A stretch of DNA of 34,555 nucleotides, taken from the NCBI GenBank assembly GCA_022561485.1, contig JADFRD010000014.1, positions 1 through 34,555 of the forward strand. Direction: 5' to 3'. Within the stretch, counting starts at the first letter, position 1, and the number at the start of each line of letters is the position of its first letter. The notes below the pieces were generated by a model, which saw only the letters and a program-made list of their open reading frames with translations, did not search any database and was not told where the DNA came from. Of the stretch, positions 21,525 through 29,519 are shown in pieces. The translations under genes were made by a program, and so were the position numbers. Origin of the DNA: Fidelibacterota bacterium (GTDB lineage Bacteria > Fidelibacterota > Marinisomatia > Marinisomatales > TCS55).

Positions 21525-23306
21525 ATGGAAAGCACACAAACAACCGCCCGTTCAGGAGGGAATTTCCTTGTAAATCCCATTACCGAAGCATCTGTTTTTT
21601 CCAGAGAAGATTTTACGGAAGAACATAGAGAAATCTATGCAATGGTAAAAGAATTCGATATTGAACGAATCCTTACTCAAAAAGATGAAATCGAAAAATT
21701 CGATAAGGAATTATCCCTCTCCTTAATCAAGGAAATGGGAGAGCTGGGTCTGCTGGGTATTGATATACCTGAAAAATATGGCGGAATGGAACTCGATAAA
21801 GTAACCTCAGCCATCGTGGCTGAAGCGCTGGTATACAGCCCTTCTTTTGCGGTAACATGGTCTGTCCAAACCGGGATCGGATCGTTACCCATCGTCTGGT
21901 TTGGCACACCGGAACAGAAAGCAAAGTATCTACCCAAAATTGTCACAGGCGAAATCATTTGTGCCTATGGATTAACGGAACCATCCGCAGGATCCGATGC
22001 TCTTGCCGGTAAAACAACTGCCATCCTTTCAGAAGATGGAAAACACTATTTATTAAATGGTGAAAAGATATTTATTACCAACGGTGGTTGGGCAGATGTA
22101 TTTATTATTTTTGCTCAAGTGGATGGTAACAAATTCAGTGCGTTTATTGTTGATCGAAATACGGAAGGATTCAGTATTGGCGCCGAAGAAAAGAAAATGG
22201 GAATGAAGGGATCATCCACTACGTCGCTTGTTTTCCAGAATGCAAAAGTCCCGGCAGAAAATCTTCTATATAAAGTTGGAAAAGGAGCCACCATTGCATT
22301 TAACGTGCTCAATGTCGGTAGATTTAAATTGGCAGCTTCCGCTGTGGGCGGATCCAAAAATGTCATCAAGGCGGCAGCGGAGTATGCTAATGAACGGAGA
22401 GCCTTTGGGAAACCCATAGCCCAATTTGACGCCATCATTAAAAAGATTGCTAATATGACCGTACGCACCTTTGCCGCGGACAGCATGGTTTACCGGACTA
22501 TCGGACTGTTCCAAAAGGAAATTGATGCTTTGGATAAATCGGATCCTGATTATTATATCCAGTCGGCGGAAACCATGGAAAAATATGTAATCGAAACATC
22601 CATGGTTAAAGTGTATGGGAGTGAAACCAGCCATTTCGTAATCAATGAAGGATTACAGATTTTTGGTGGATATGGGTACCTTGAAGAATTTCACTTGGCT
22701 TCGGCTTATCGCGATGACCGTATTAATCAAATTTGGGAAGGAACCAATGAGATTAACCGCCAGATTATCACCGGTTATATGATGAAAAAAGCGCTCATGG
22801 ATGAATTGCCCATCCGGGACGCAATCAGTGCTATCGATCATTTCATGTCCAATAGTAAATTAGAAAACAATAGTGGGCCACTTGCAAAAGAATGTGAAAC
22901 CATTGAAACAGGTAAACGCCTTGCTCTTTACATTTTCAATGAAGCGTTGAATAAGTTTGGCCAAGATCTGAAACACGAACAGCAAATAACGGAAATGCTG
23001 GCAGATATATTTACAGATTTATATACGGCAGAGAGTACAGTGGTGCGGGCTCAAAAAATAATGGGACACGGTAAGCATGACAAAGCTGTTTGCAGCATTG
23101 CAAAAATCTATACGGCAGAAATGGTTTTACGCTTGTTAAATATGTCCCTGACAGCATTGAATGGAATTTATGGTGGTCAGACTACACCAGCTGTCATTGA
23201 TCAATTGCGTCAATTCCAGGGAAGAATGATGATGCAAACAGACATTATTAATTTGAAACGAAATGTAGCACACACTATTTACAACCATAACGGATACCCG
23301 TTTTAG
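21525..23306 (+). CDS. fadE: Acyl-CoA dehydrogenase, long FadE type
   Basis: FAD enzyme that makes the trans-2 double bond in acyl-CoA, the first beta-oxidation step, passing electrons to ETF. At 593 residues it is longer than the 380-residue classical forms, matching Bacillus FadE and VLCAD-like enzymes with an extra C-terminal helical domain. Seen: MGELGLLGIDIPEKYGG, the FAD-binding YGLTEPSAGSDA and FITNGGWAD, KMGMKGSSTTSLVF, ERRAFGKPIAQFD, QIFGGYGY, and IWEGTNEINR with catalytic Glu405. AGGAG precedes the ATG. It lies 11 nt after the TetR gene and 9 nt before fadA. ETF genes are not in the window. Confidence 0.95.
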   Translation: MESTQTTARSGGNFLVNPITEASVFSREDFTEEHREIYAMVKEFDIERILTQKDEIEKFDKELSLSLIKEMGELGLLGIDIPEKYGGMELDKVTSAIVAEALVYSPSFAVTWSVQTGIGSLPIVWFGTPEQKAKYLPKIVTGEIICAYGLTEPSAGSDALAGKTTAILSEDGKHYLLNGEKIFITNGGWADVFIIFAQVDGNKFSAFIVDRNTEGFSIGAEEKKMGMKGSSTTSLVFQNAKVPAENLLYKVGKGATIAFNVLNVGRFKLAASAVGGSKNVIKAAAEYANERRAFGKPIAQFDAIIKKIANMTVRTFAADSMVYRTIGLFQKEIDALDKSDPDYYIQSAETMEKYVIETSMVKVYGSETSHFVINEGLQIFGGYGYLEEFHLASAYRDDRINQIWEGTNEINRQIITGYMMKKALMDELPIRDAISAIDHFMSNSKLENNSGPLAKECETIETGKRLALYIFNEALNKFGQDLKHEQQITEMLADIFTDLYTAESTVVRAQKIMGHGKHDKAVCSIAKIYTAEMVLRLLNMSLTALNGIYGGQTTPAVIDQLRQFQGRMMMQTDIINLKRNVAHTIYNHNGYPF

Positions 23307-23315
23307 GAGTCAACC

Positions 23316-24449
23316 ATGAGTATAAAATCAGTTATTATTGATGCGGTGAGATCACCTATCGGAACCAAGAATGGTCAATTGGTGGGTATTCGTCCTGATG
23401 ATCTAACCGCACAAGTTATAAAGGGTCTCTTGGCTCGGAATGAAAACGTAAAACCGGAAGATGTGGAAGATGTCGTCGTGGGTTGTGCTTTTCCCGAGGG
23501 CCCCCAAGGGATGATAATCGGCCGTTCTGTGGCCATCTTGGCCGGCATTCCCAAAGAAGCAGGAGGAAAAGTGGTTAATCGCTTTTGCGGTTCAGCCATG
23601 GACGGACTCCACCAATTAAGTACCGCCATAGAAAGTGGTGATATTGATGTAGGAATTGCAGCCGGTGTGGAAGATATGTTTTCCATTCCCCCAGGCGGAT
23701 TCGCACCTGATTTCCATCCTGAACTGGCAGAGCAGGAATTTTATATCGGTATGGGGGAAACAGCAGAAAATCTTGCAAACGACGGAAACATAGCAAGAGA
23801 GGATCAAGATGAATTTTCAATTAAATCCCATGAGAAAGCGCTAAAAGCGTCTAGGGAAGGAAAATTTGATAATGAATTGATTCCCATCGATGTATATGGA
23901 GAAGTGACCGTTAAAAAAGATGAAGGGCCCAGAGAGCCGGATGTGGAAAAAATTAAAAGTCTGAAACCGGCATTCATTGAAGGTGGAACAGTGACGGCAG
24001 CCAGCAGCAGTCCTTTTTCCATAGGTGCGTCTGCCATTCTTATTACCAGTGAATCCTATGCTAAAAAACAGGGTCTTTCTGTTCGGGCTGAAATCGTCAG
24101 TCGCGCTATCGCCGGAGTGGATTGGACTCGAATGGGTACAGGACCTTTACCGGCAACAGAAAAAGCGCTAAAAAAAGCCGGTATAACCATGGACGATATT
24201 GAGACAATCGAATTAAACGAGGCCTTTGCTGCCCAATCGCTGTATGTTATTCGTGAGGGCGGCTGGGATATGGATAAAATTAACCTGAATGGCGGTGCGA
24301 TTGCTTTAGGCCATCCGCTGGGCTGTTCGGGTACGCGCATCATCTGTACACTGATTAACGTCATGGAACAGCAGGATACCCATGTAGGCTTGGCAACCAT
24401 GTGCATCGGCAGTGGGCAGGGTATTTCCACAATCATACGGAGATCATGA
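23316..24449 (+). CDS. fadA: Acetyl-CoA acyltransferase (thiolase)
   Basis: Thiolase catalyses the last beta-oxidation step, cleaving 3-ketoacyl-CoA with CoA. The 377-residue protein is complete. Seen: nucleophile C91 in NRFCGSAMDGLHQLSTAI, SSPFSIGASAILI, NEAFAAQSL, the catalytic His in NGGAIALGHPLGCSG, and the second Cys in GLATMCIGSGQG. A degradative role is inferred from its position between fadE and fadN. AGGAG lies before the ATG, and the next gene starts 4 nt after its stop. Confidence 0.95.
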   Translation: MSIKSVIIDAVRSPIGTKNGQLVGIRPDDLTAQVIKGLLARNENVKPEDVEDVVVGCAFPEGPQGMIIGRSVAILAGIPKEAGGKVVNRFCGSAMDGLHQLSTAIESGDIDVGIAAGVEDMFSIPPGGFAPDFHPELAEQEFYIGMGETAENLANDGNIAREDQDEFSIKSHEKALKASREGKFDNELIPIDVYGEVTVKKDEGPREPDVEKIKSLKPAFIEGGTVTAASSSPFSIGASAILITSESYAKKQGLSVRAEIVSRAIAGVDWTRMGTGPLPATEKALKKAGITMDDIETIELNEAFAAQSLYVIREGGWDMDKINLNGGAIALGHPLGCSGTRIICTLINVMEQQDTHVGLATMCIGSGQGISTIIRRS

Positions 24450-24453
24450 TTAT

Positions 24454-25107
24454 ATGAGTAAGTGTTTGAAAGACCCCATGAGCGGATTAACTCATGTCAT
24501 CGGCGCGGTGTTATCTGTCGTGGGATTGATTCTGTTGATTCTTAAAGCTGTTAATCCAGTAGATCCATGGAAGATAGTATCTTTTTCCATTTTTGGTACC
24601 GGATTATTTTTACTATACACAGCAAGTACATTATACCATTGGATTCCCGTAACAGGACGAGTAGAATCCATCTTGAAGCGGCTAGATCACATGATGATTT
24701 ATGTATTAATCGCAGCCACGTATACCCCCATCTGTCTGATTCCATTAAGGGGTCCTTGGGGTTGGAGCCTGTTTGGTGTGATTTGGGGATTAGCCGTTTT
24801 TGGAATTCTCTGGAAATTATTTCAGTTCAATTTCCCAAATTGGTTTTCAACCATCTATTATGTATTTATGGGATGGTTGTCCGTCATAGCAATCTGGCCC
24901 CTTATCACACAACTTGAGGTGGGTGCATTATTATGGTTACTCCTTGGTGGAATTTTTTATTCCGGTGGAGTCATCTTTTACGCAATGGATCGGCAGAAAT
25001 CACCTCGAAAGGGATTTGGGTATCATGAAGTTTGGCATGTGATGGTTCTGGCAGGAAGTTTCAGCCATTTCTGGGTCATGTATAAGTATATATCAATCAT
25101 TAATTAA
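24454..25107 (+). CDS. PAQR / hemolysin III family membrane protein
   Basis: A 217-residue inner-membrane protein with seven predicted helices, of the YqfA/hemolysin III and PAQR (progestin and adipoQ receptor) family. Seen: an N-terminal PMSGLTHVIGAVLSVVG, helix 2-3 TASTLYHWIP, the RLDHMMIYVLIAATYTP block, and the C-terminal FGYHEVWHVMVLAGSFSHFW. These supply the family's zinc-type set: S and H in the early segment, D in LDH, and H-x3-H plus a later H. Members are linked to membrane-lipid homeostasis and ceramidase-like hydrolase activity; the hemolysin name is historical. An open frame begins at 24412, but the ATG at 24454 avoids overlap with thiolase. Its place inside a beta-oxidation operon is unusual. 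Confidence 0.9.
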   Translation: MSKCLKDPMSGLTHVIGAVLSVVGLILLILKAVNPVDPWKIVSFSIFGTGLFLLYTASTLYHWIPVTGRVESILKRLDHMMIYVLIAATYTPICLIPLRGPWGWSLFGVIWGLAVFGILWKLFQFNFPNWFSTIYYVFMGWLSVIAIWPLITQLEVGALLWLLLGGIFYSGGVIFYAMDRQKSPRKGFGYHEVWHVMVLAGSFSHFWVMYKYISIIN

Positions 25108-25126
25108 TGGAATCATTGAGGAAATT

Positions 25127-27472
25127 ATGAGTCAAAATATTGAAAAAGTTGCGATCCTTGGAGCTGGTGTTATGGGTGCACAAATTGCCGGACATTTGGC
25201 GAATGCAGGTATTCCTTCCCTCCTGTTCGACATCAATCAGGAATTGGCTGAAAAAGGAATTGAAACATTAACAAAGCTGAAACCAGCTCCACTCTTCAAA
25301 CCGAAGAATATTGAATTAATTACTCCTTGCAATTATGACGATCATGTGGAAATGATAAATGAAGCAGATTGGGTATTAGAAGCAGTCGCTGAACGATTAG
25401 ACATCAAGCACATTGTTTTCAAAAACATTATACCTCATTTAAAACCATCTGCAATCGTTACCTCCAACACATCAGGAATACCATTATCAGATTTAATTAC
25501 TGTTTTCAATGATGAAATCAAATCCCGTTTCATGATAACGCATTTTTTCAATCCGCCTCGATACATGCATTTACTGGAATTGGTGAAAAGCGAATTCACC
25601 TCTGAAGATATTTATAACACTATGGCTGAATTTGGTGAGAATGTATTGGGAAAGGGTATCGTCCATGCGAAGGATACACCCAATTTTATCGGCAACAGGA
25701 TCGGTATATTCAGTATGAGCGTAACAATCCACACAGCGTTGAAACAAGGTTTAACCGTTGAAGAAGTGGATAAACTAACCGGCACAATTGTCGGGCGTGC
25801 AAAAAGCGCAACATTCCGGACAGCCGATATAGTGGGTTTGGACACCATGGCACATGTAACAAACACTACCTATGAAAAAGTGCTGGATGATGAAGAAAGA
25901 GATATATTTAAAATTCCGGATATTCTTCAAACGCTCGTGGATGATGGCAGATTGGGTCAAAAAACCAAAGCCGGTTTTTATAAAAAAACAGATGAGGGTA
26001 TTTTATCAATTGATTTGAAAACAGGCGAATATGGACCCCAGAAAAAAGTCCGATTTGACGGAATTCGTTTAGCCAAAGATTATACGTCCACAGCTGGAAA
26101 AATAAAGGCATTGGCCTATAGTGATGATAAAGCGGGTAAATTTTTCTGGGAAACATTGGCCAGGGGATTGATTTACAGCGCCAACCGCATTCCTGAAATC
26201 AGTGATGATATCATCAACATTGACAATGCAATTAAATGGGGATTTGGATGGCAATTAGGCCCCTTCGAAGGTTGGGATGCCATCGGAGTACAAGAATCCG
26301 TTGACAAAATGCTGGCAGAAAACAGAAAAGTCCCTCAATGGGTTTTAGACATGCTCGCAGGGGGTCGTAGCTGTTTTTACGAAACGAATAATGGCGTGAA
26401 GACATATTATGATGTGCTATCCGGTGAATCAAAACCGGTTCCCACCGCCGAAAAGAAAATCAATCTTAACCTGAAGAAATCCGCTGGAAATCTTATTAAG
26501 AAAAACTGGAGCGCCAGCCTTATTGACTTAGGCGATGGAGTATTGAATGTGGAATTTCATTCTATTCTGCAACCGGTGCTGAATCCCATTGACGGTTCTC
26601 TGGCAATGACTATAAACGAAGGAATGGATCTTTTGGATAAAGGGAAATTCAAGGCAATGGTGATTGGCCATACAGGTCAGAATTTTTGTGCCGGAGCAAA
26701 TCTCGCAAGCATTCTTGAAGTGTGTGAAGCCAAAGACTGGAAAAAGTTAGAAGGTGCGGTTAAAGACCTCCAGGACCTGACACAGCGGATTCGTTTTTCT
26801 AAGGCGCCGGTTATTGCAGCCCCCTTTCACTTAACATTGGGTGGTGGTTTTGAACTTATCGGTCCGGCAGCCCATCGTGTGGCGGCGGCTGAATTGTACG
26901 TGGGATTGGTAGAAGTTGGTGTGGGACTTATCCCGGGAGCCGGTGGGAATCTCCGTTTGATTTTAAACATGATGGAAAACAGCGGCAAGGGTCGAATCAA
27001 TGCATTCCAGATTGCTCAAAAAGCGTTTGAAACTATTGGTTTCGCCAAGGTAGCTACCAGCGCTGATGAAGCAAAATACATCGGCTATTTGCTGAAAACG
27101 GATACCATCGTTATGAATAATGATCACCGCATCTGGACGGCAAAACAAAAGGCTCTAGAATTGGCAGAAGACTATGAACCACCCCAATACCGAGATGATC
27201 TGAAATTACCTGGAAGCGGGGGAAGAACAGCGCTGGCCATGGCATTAAAGGGATTCAAGGTACAGGGGAAAATCTCCGACCACGATGAATTTATCGCGAA
27301 AAAACTGGCTTATGTTATTACAGGTGGCGATAAGGCAGGATTAACAAAATCGGTGGATGAACAATACATGCTGGACATTGAGCGTGAAGCGTTCGTCTCC
27401 CTGGCCGGTGAATCTTTAACCCAAGACCGTATTCGATTTATGCTGAAAAAAGGGAAACCTTTACGTAACTAA
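25127..27472 (+). CDS. fadN: 3-hydroxyacyl-CoA dehydrogenase / enoyl-CoA hydratase fusion
   Basis: Bifunctional enzyme for steps two and three of beta-oxidation. The domain order is dehydrogenase first, hydratase last, as in Bacillus FadN and opposite to enteric FadB. Residues 1-300: NAD-binding ILGAGVMGAQIAGHLANAG, SNTSGIPLSDL, the catalytic-His region HFFNPPRYMHLLELV, and KDTPNFIGNRIG. Residues about 340-430 are the second dehydrogenase C-terminal domain. From about 480: FCAGANLASILE (oxyanion hole) and FHLTLGGGFELIGPAAHRVA, the hydratase core, then VEVGVGLIPGAGGNLR. The 781-residue length is normal. It ends the operon, followed by a strong terminator. Confidence 0.95.
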   Translation: MSQNIEKVAILGAGVMGAQIAGHLANAGIPSLLFDINQELAEKGIETLTKLKPAPLFKPKNIELITPCNYDDHVEMINEADWVLEAVAERLDIKHIVFKNIIPHLKPSAIVTSNTSGIPLSDLITVFNDEIKSRFMITHFFNPPRYMHLLELVKSEFTSEDIYNTMAEFGENVLGKGIVHAKDTPNFIGNRIGIFSMSVTIHTALKQGLTVEEVDKLTGTIVGRAKSATFRTADIVGLDTMAHVTNTTYEKVLDDEERDIFKIPDILQTLVDDGRLGQKTKAGFYKKTDEGILSIDLKTGEYGPQKKVRFDGIRLAKDYTSTAGKIKALAYSDDKAGKFFWETLARGLIYSANRIPEISDDIINIDNAIKWGFGWQLGPFEGWDAIGVQESVDKMLAENRKVPQWVLDMLAGGRSCFYETNNGVKTYYDVLSGESKPVPTAEKKINLNLKKSAGNLIKKNWSASLIDLGDGVLNVEFHSILQPVLNPIDGSLAMTINEGMDLLDKGKFKAMVIGHTGQNFCAGANLASILEVCEAKDWKKLEGAVKDLQDLTQRIRFSKAPVIAAPFHLTLGGGFELIGPAAHRVAAAELYVGLVEVGVGLIPGAGGNLRLILNMMENSGKGRINAFQIAQKAFETIGFAKVATSADEAKYIGYLLKTDTIVMNNDHRIWTAKQKALELAEDYEPPQYRDDLKLPGSGGRTALAMALKGFKVQGKISDHDEFIAKKLAYVITGGDKAGLTKSVDEQYMLDIEREAFVSLAGESLTQDRIRFMLKKGKPLRN

Positions 27473-27501
27473 ATACGTGTTATCTCCATATAGGTTAATA
27501 C

Positions 27502-27533
27502 AAAATAGACCAGGCTTCCGCTTGGTCTATTTT
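27502..27533 (+). terminator. Intrinsic terminator of the fad operon
   Basis: AAAATAGACCA then GGC, loop TTCC, GCT and TGGTCTATTTT: a 14-bp stem with one G-T wobble and a tetraloop, 30 nt after the fadN stop. The T run is short (TTTT) but the stem is long. Confidence 0.85.
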
Positions 27534-27580
27534 ATATACAATTTGTAGATATTTTTATTCGTGTTTGAATCCGTAACTTT

Positions 27581-27595
27581 ATAGATTAAATCTAT
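27581..27595. promoter_or_regulatory. Palindrome ATAGATT-A-AATCTAT abutting the cotransporter start
   Basis: Perfect 7-bp arms around one A, ending directly at the ATG of the next gene. The core AGATTAAATCT is identical to that at 20799-20809 upstream of the porin. As it occupies the place of a Shine-Dalgarno site, it may regulate translation or act as an operator. Confidence 0.4.
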
Positions 27596-28753
27596 ATGAA
27601 AATGGATTCTAAAACTGCGAAAACATCGAAATCACCGCTCGGTGTAATAATCTTCAAAACAATTGCAATTTTTGCTATCCTTTATTTGTTTCTTATAAGT
27701 ATCGGCATGATTGGTGCTGCGTTTAAAGGAATGGGGAAAGGATTTACCGAAGAATTGATCCAGAGCAACGCCGGACCTCTCATTGGTCTTTTCATCGGTA
27801 TCCTGGCCACCAGTTTAATCCAAAGTTCATCGGCTACAACATCATTAGTTGTGGGGATGGTGGCTGCCGGAACTTTTGGCGACGATCCTCATATGGCCGT
27901 AGCCGCAGCAGTACCCTATATCATGGGAGCTAATATTGGAACAAGCATTACCAACACCATTGTTTCCCTTGGGCATATTGTAAATAAAAATGAATTTCGT
28001 CGGGCGTTTGCTGCATCCATTGTGCATGACTTTTTTAACATTTTTTCCGTTTTGATTTTATTCCCATTGGAAATGGCATTCGGTTTAATCAGCAATTCCG
28101 CTAACTGGTTATCCGAAGTGATAGTGGGGACGGAATCCTTTTCGTTTAAAAGTCCAATTAAAATGATAACCCAACCGGCAGTTGCATGGATTAAAGACTT
28201 ATTTCAACAACAGGATATCATCAATTACCATTGGCTGCTGCTCATTGCGGCTCTTCTTTTATTATTCTTTTCTCTGCGACTTTTGGCTAAATTGATTCGC
28301 AGTTTGGTGATGCACAAGTTAGAAGCATTTTTTGATACACACATTTTTAAGACGGCACTCCGCGCCATGTTTTTTGGAGTTTTCATAACAGTATTAGTGC
28401 AGAGTAGTTCGATTACAACTTCACTTATTATTCCATTAGCCGGCGCAGGCATTCTTCGCTTGGAACAAATTTTTCCCTATACACTTGGTTCTAATATAGG
28501 GACAACAATTACAGCGCTGCTGGCCAGTCTTGTTTCCGGTACAATTGCTCCTTTGGCTGTCGCATTTGCTCACTTAATGTTCAATATTTATGGTATTGCC
28601 ATCATCTGGCCAATTGAAAAAGTTCGGAATATTCCTATTATTTTAGCAAAGTGGTTTTCAGATAAAGCAGTCCAAAATAGACTTTTTCCAATTATTTATA
28701 TTTTGGTTATGTTTTTTATCATTCCATTATCCTTAATTTTCTTCGTGAGGTAA
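27596..28753 (+). CDS. Na+/phosphate cotransporter (NptA/PNaS family)
   Basis: A 385-residue inner-membrane transporter that imports inorganic phosphate with sodium. It has the two inverted repeats of the family, each with the QSSS signature: SLIQSSSATTS (about 73-83) and VLVQSSSITTS (about 266-276), each followed by a GANIGT or GSNIGTT loop. About eight to ten membrane helices are evident. There is no clear Shine-Dalgarno site; a palindrome ends at the start codon. A PhoU-like gene follows after 3 nt, a pairing common for these transporters, in which PhoU proteins restrain phosphate uptake. No PhoB-box was recognised. Confidence 0.92.
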   Translation: MKMDSKTAKTSKSPLGVIIFKTIAIFAILYLFLISIGMIGAAFKGMGKGFTEELIQSNAGPLIGLFIGILATSLIQSSSATTSLVVGMVAAGTFGDDPHMAVAAAVPYIMGANIGTSITNTIVSLGHIVNKNEFRRAFAASIVHDFFNIFSVLILFPLEMAFGLISNSANWLSEVIVGTESFSFKSPIKMITQPAVAWIKDLFQQQDIINYHWLLLIAALLLLFFSLRLLAKLIRSLVMHKLEAFFDTHIFKTALRAMFFGVFITVLVQSSSITTSLIIPLAGAGILRLEQIFPYTLGSNIGTTITALLASLVSGTIAPLAVAFAHLMFNIYGIAIIWPIEKVRNIPIILAKWFSDKAVQNRLFPIIYILVMFFIIPLSLIFFVR

Positions 28754-28756
28754 ACC

Positions 28757-29431
28757 ATGTCACTATTCAAAGACGTTATCAATTTATGGAAAGCAGAGGA
28801 TCTGCTTTCACAAGCCTGGAATGATTCCAATGAAATGCTGGATCTTTCCCATGAGATATTTCAGCAAGCACTGATCTATTTGAAAAAGAGAGAGAATATT
28901 GAAACGCTCAAAGCGTTAAAAAAGCGTGACAAAGAGATTAATGAATACCAGCGAAATGTTCGTCGTAAAGTATTAACTCATTATGCTGTTGAACAAGATA
29001 CAACTGATTTAGCGAATGGACTCATTCTCATCAACATGGTTGTTGATATTGAACGAATCGGTGATTATTGTAAAAATATTCTGGACTTGGCGATTAACCA
29101 TCCTCAAACCATTGATTCAAATGAAATATCAGAAGATCTCGCTATAATTGAAAGTGAAGTACAAAACAGATTCAAAAAAACCCTGGAAGCAATTCACACT
29201 CAAAATGAAGAAATAGCTAAATCCCTGATGAAGGGTTATCGTAAACAGTTGACCGGATTATCGGATGACATCGTCAATGGTATTATTCGCAATGAACTTC
29301 ACTTTGGTAGTGAATCCAGAACAGCAGCTATCGCACTATATGCCCGTTACCTGAAACGGATAGGTGCTCATTTAAAAAATATTACATCAACATTGGTTAA
29401 TCCTTTTGATTCAATAGGCTATAAGGAATAA
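28757..29431 (+). CDS. PhoU-like domain protein
   Basis: A 224-residue, mostly helical cytoplasmic protein of the PhoU/DUF47 group. Seen: an N-terminal amphipathic region, KALKKRDKEINEYQRNVRRK, and LANGLILINMVVDIERIGDY with its D-x-E-R-I-G-D motif, the metal-cluster-binding signature of PhoU. It starts 3 nt after the Na/phosphate cotransporter stop with GAGG upstream, so the two are co-translated. PhoU proteins sense or limit phosphate transport; here the target is presumably the adjacent cotransporter. Confidence 0.9.
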   Translation: MSLFKDVINLWKAEDLLSQAWNDSNEMLDLSHEIFQQALIYLKKRENIETLKALKKRDKEINEYQRNVRRKVLTHYAVEQDTTDLANGLILINMVVDIERIGDYCKNILDLAINHPQTIDSNEISEDLAIIESEVQNRFKKTLEAIHTQNEEIAKSLMKGYRKQLTGLSDDIVNGIIRNELHFGSESRTAAIALYARYLKRIGAHLKNITSTLVNPFDSIGYKE

Positions 29432-29467
29432 CAGTTTACAATTCGTTTACAGTTTCTAACCTTTAAC

Positions 29468-29498
29468 AAAAAGGGGATCGAAAACGATCCCCTTTTTT
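29468..29498. terminator. Bidirectional intrinsic terminator
   Basis: AAAAAGGGGATCG, loop AAAA, CGATCCCCTTTTTT: a perfect GC-rich stem with A and T runs, placed between the convergent phoU-like gene and the TonB-dependent receptor gene. It should stop transcription in both directions. Confidence 0.93.
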
Positions 29499-29519
29499 AT
29501 TATTCTATAAAATCAACGA

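Noticed and set aside
24454-25107. Calling the PAQR protein a hemolysin toxin
   Set aside because: The hemolysin III name is historical; the sequence is a seven-helix PAQR-type membrane protein with no toxin features.
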